Made by a program: the position numbers and the translations under genes
Notes under the pieces: generated by a model
What the model was told of the DNA's origin: nothing
Seen by the model: the letters and a program-made list of their open reading frames with translations, nothing else
Database searches by the model: none
Origin: Sinorhizobium sp. BG8
GTDB lineage: Bacteria; Pseudomonadota; Alphaproteobacteria; Rhizobiales; Rhizobiaceae
Reading direction: 5' to 3'
NCBI RefSeq assembly: GCF_016864555.1
Contig: NZ_CP044011.1
Span: forward strand, 849,001 to 913,000
DNA: 64,000 nt
In this document: positions 62,461-64,000 of the stretch, in pieces
Numbering within the stretch: position 1 is the first letter of the stretch
How the letters are laid out: every line of letters starts with the position of its first letter

Positions 62461-63999
62461 TCAGTGCATGTCGACCTGCTGCTTGTAGCGCTCGTATTCG
62501 GTCGGAAGGATCGTCTGGCGTTCGATCATGCGATGGACCCGCGGAGCGTCCGCGCTGCGATGCAGTGCTCGCAGCCGGTCGCCGTTTTCCGCGTCGGCCT
62601 TGGTGCGGCGCTGGTTGTGACGAACGTATTCGACCCATGTCGGGACATGATAGGTTTCCGTCCATACCGTGGGGTTTTCCAGATCCCGCATCAGGGTCCA
62701 TTGCCCCGCCCCGTCGCGGATGCGGATGCGCCTCCGCTCGGTCATCGCCGTCAGGAACTCGGGAATGTCGGCTTCGTCAATCTCGTAGTCGATCAGCACC
62801 ACGATGGGTCCGCTTCGGGGCTTCAGGTCGAGCGGAAGCTGCGGCTCGTGGAAACGGTTAAGTGGGTCGAGGTCGAGCGTCTCGAACTGCGGAAGGCCGA
62901 AACGCAGCCCGAGGGCAGCGCCGACGACCATCACTCCAGCCGCCCAGAAGAGGGCGTTCTGGGCGCCGTGCGCATCGGCAACTGCGCCCCACAGCCAGCT
63001 TCCGCCAGCGATGCCGCCGAAGGTGGTCGTCTGGTAGAGCGACAGGGCGCGCGCAACGACCCATCGCGGGGTTGAAAGCTGGACGGTCGTGTTGAACAGC
63101 GACAATGCCAGCACCCAGCATGCTCCGGCGATCAGGAGCGCAGGGCCTGTGACGAACGCGTGGGTACTGAGGGCCGTAACGCAGCCGCTGAAGGCAAAGC
63201 CTGTAAACGCCAGGCGCACGGTCCATTCGCTCGACAACAGCTCGCGCATCCGTGCGCTCACCAGCGCACCGGCGATCGCGCCCAGGCCGAAACAGCCGAG
63301 CAGAATGCCGTAGGTGAGCGGGCCCCCTTGCACCAGGTCGCGCGCGACCAGCGGCAGGAGCGCGAGGATGGCACTCGTGGAGAGGCCGAAGGCGAAGCCT
63401 CGCAGCAGGACCTTGCCGATGTTGGGCGACATGGAGACGTAGCGGAAACCCGCGGAGATGGCGCGGCCGAAGCTCTCTCGCGGCAGCGGGCTCACCGGCA
63501 CTGCAGGCTTCCAGCGCAGGAGTGCGAAGATGAGAGCGAAGTAGCTGCACGCATTGACGGCGAAGGCGGCCGCAGCACCTGCCGCAGCAACGATCGCACC
63601 ACCCACTGCCGGTCCGACGCTGCGTGTGATGTTGAAACCCATGCTGTTCAGCGCGACCGCCGCCGGAAGGTCGCTTCTGGGTACCATGTCACCGACGGAG
63701 GCCTGCCAGGCGGGATTGTTGAGCGCGGTGCCGCAGCCGATCAGGAAGGTGAAGAACAGGAGTAGCCACGGCGTGATCAGCCCGTACCACGCACAGAGCG
63801 TCAGGGTCACGGACACGACGAGCATGAAGCCTTGTGCCGCCAGCATGATGCGGCGGCGGTCGAAATTGTCCGCGAGCGCTCCGGAGGCGAGCGAGAAAAG
63901 CATGATCGGCAGTGACGTGGAGGCCTGCACGAGTGCGACCATGTTGGCCGAGTCCGAGATCGACGCCATCATCCAGGCCGCCCCGACCGCCTGGATCAG
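62461..63999 (-). CDS. MFS transporter with C-terminal cytoplasmic domain (partial)
   Basis: At least 512 residues; the frame continues beyond the right edge (upstream residues LIQAVGAAW before MMAS). It is an MFS_3/DUF894-type permease. TM helices fill residues up to about 395 of the visible part, with the inter-helix motif GALADNFDRRR typical of MFS loop 2-3. A soluble tail (about 395-503; GPIVVLIDYEIDEADIPEFLTAM, then WVEYVRHNQRRTKAD) forms a ferredoxin-like domain seen in this MFS subgroup. Substrate unknown. The N-terminus lies outside the window. Confidence 0.88.
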   Translation of the reverse strand: MIQAVGAAWMMASISDSANMVALVQASTSLPIMLFSLASGALADNFDRRRIMLAAQGFMLVVSVTLTLCAWYGLITPWLLLFFTFLIGCGTALNNPAWQASVGDMVPRSDLPAAVALNSMGFNITRSVGPAVGGAIVAAAGAAAAFAVNACSYFALIFALLRWKPAVPVSPLPRESFGRAISAGFRYVSMSPNIGKVLLRGFAFGLSTSAILALLPLVARDLVQGGPLTYGILLGCFGLGAIAGALVSARMRELLSSEWTVRLAFTGFAFSGCVTALSTHAFVTGPALLIAGACWVLALSLFNTTVQLSTPRWVVARALSLYQTTTFGGIAGGSWLWGAVADAHGAQNALFWAAGVMVVGAALGLRFGLPQFETLDLDPLNRFHEPQLPLDLKPRSGPIVVLIDYEIDEADIPEFLTAMTERRRIRIRDGAGQWTLMRDLENPTVWTETYHVPTWVEYVRHNQRRTKADAENGDRLRALHRSADAPRVHRMIERQTILPTEYERYKQQVDMH

Positions 64000-64000
64000 T

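Noticed and set aside
1-64000. CRISPR arrays or cas genes
   Set aside because: No regularly spaced repeats or Cas-like proteins were found.

Overview
The window looks like the chromosome of a Rhizobiaceae-type alphaproteobacterium (Rhizobium/Sinorhizobium/Shinella-like). The evidence is the gene order cycM-kdsB-pheA, the SRP RNA-dnaX-ybaB-recR block, a TTAA-N7-TTAA CtrA-type site, a leucine-degradation operon, and protein sequences of rhizobial character. This assignment rests on recognising families, not on a database search.

Left core (1-2971): slyX, a BMP-type periplasmic binding protein, msrA, a small membrane protein and an intact tRNA-Ser(GGA).

Genomic island (2973-30611, about 27.6 kb): it is inserted at the 3' end of tRNA-Ser(GGA). 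A 15-bp direct repeat of the tRNA end (2958-2972 and 30597-30611) marks the borders. A P4-type integrase lies at the right end. At the left end an AlpA-like regulator, a second HTH protein and a second tyrosine recombinase form a compact set. Near-identical GCCCGCCAT-type double repeats lie just inside both borders and look like recombinase arm sites. The cargo is mostly envelope and stress genes: an AI-2E-type transporter, a two-TM K+ channel, a DUF2955/HlyD efflux pair (HlyD frameshifted), an OmpA-DUF2092 protein with a small overlapping partner, a DUF2254 protein, a beta-carbonic anhydrase, a phospholipase D-like protein with its middle deleted, PPK2, a NUDIX hydrolase, a shortened outer-membrane protein, an extra ribosomal protein S21 and a Tat/lipobox L,D-transpeptidase. 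An IS21 remnant (6568-7923) and two inverted IS6-type copies are also present. The IS6 copies flank a secreted protein of about 1683 residues with LGFP repeats, a six-repeat propeller, a long helical region and an NTF2-like tail; this architecture is unfamiliar to me. No conjugation genes were seen.

Right core (30612-64000): a GST, a candidate sRNA, two small secreted proteins, an FAH-family enzyme and an acyltransferase. Next is a tightly overlapping leucine/isovalerate operon (ivd-mccB-ridA-mccA-hmgL-ech), then pbpC with an alpha-2-macroglobulin gene, a second sRNA candidate sharing a 20-nt block with the first, and an AEC transporter. These are followed by cycM, kdsB-pheA, nudC-HIT, the SRP RNA, dnaX-ybaB, a patatin, a MOSC protein, recR-lytic transglycosylase, and an MFS transporter cut by the window edge.
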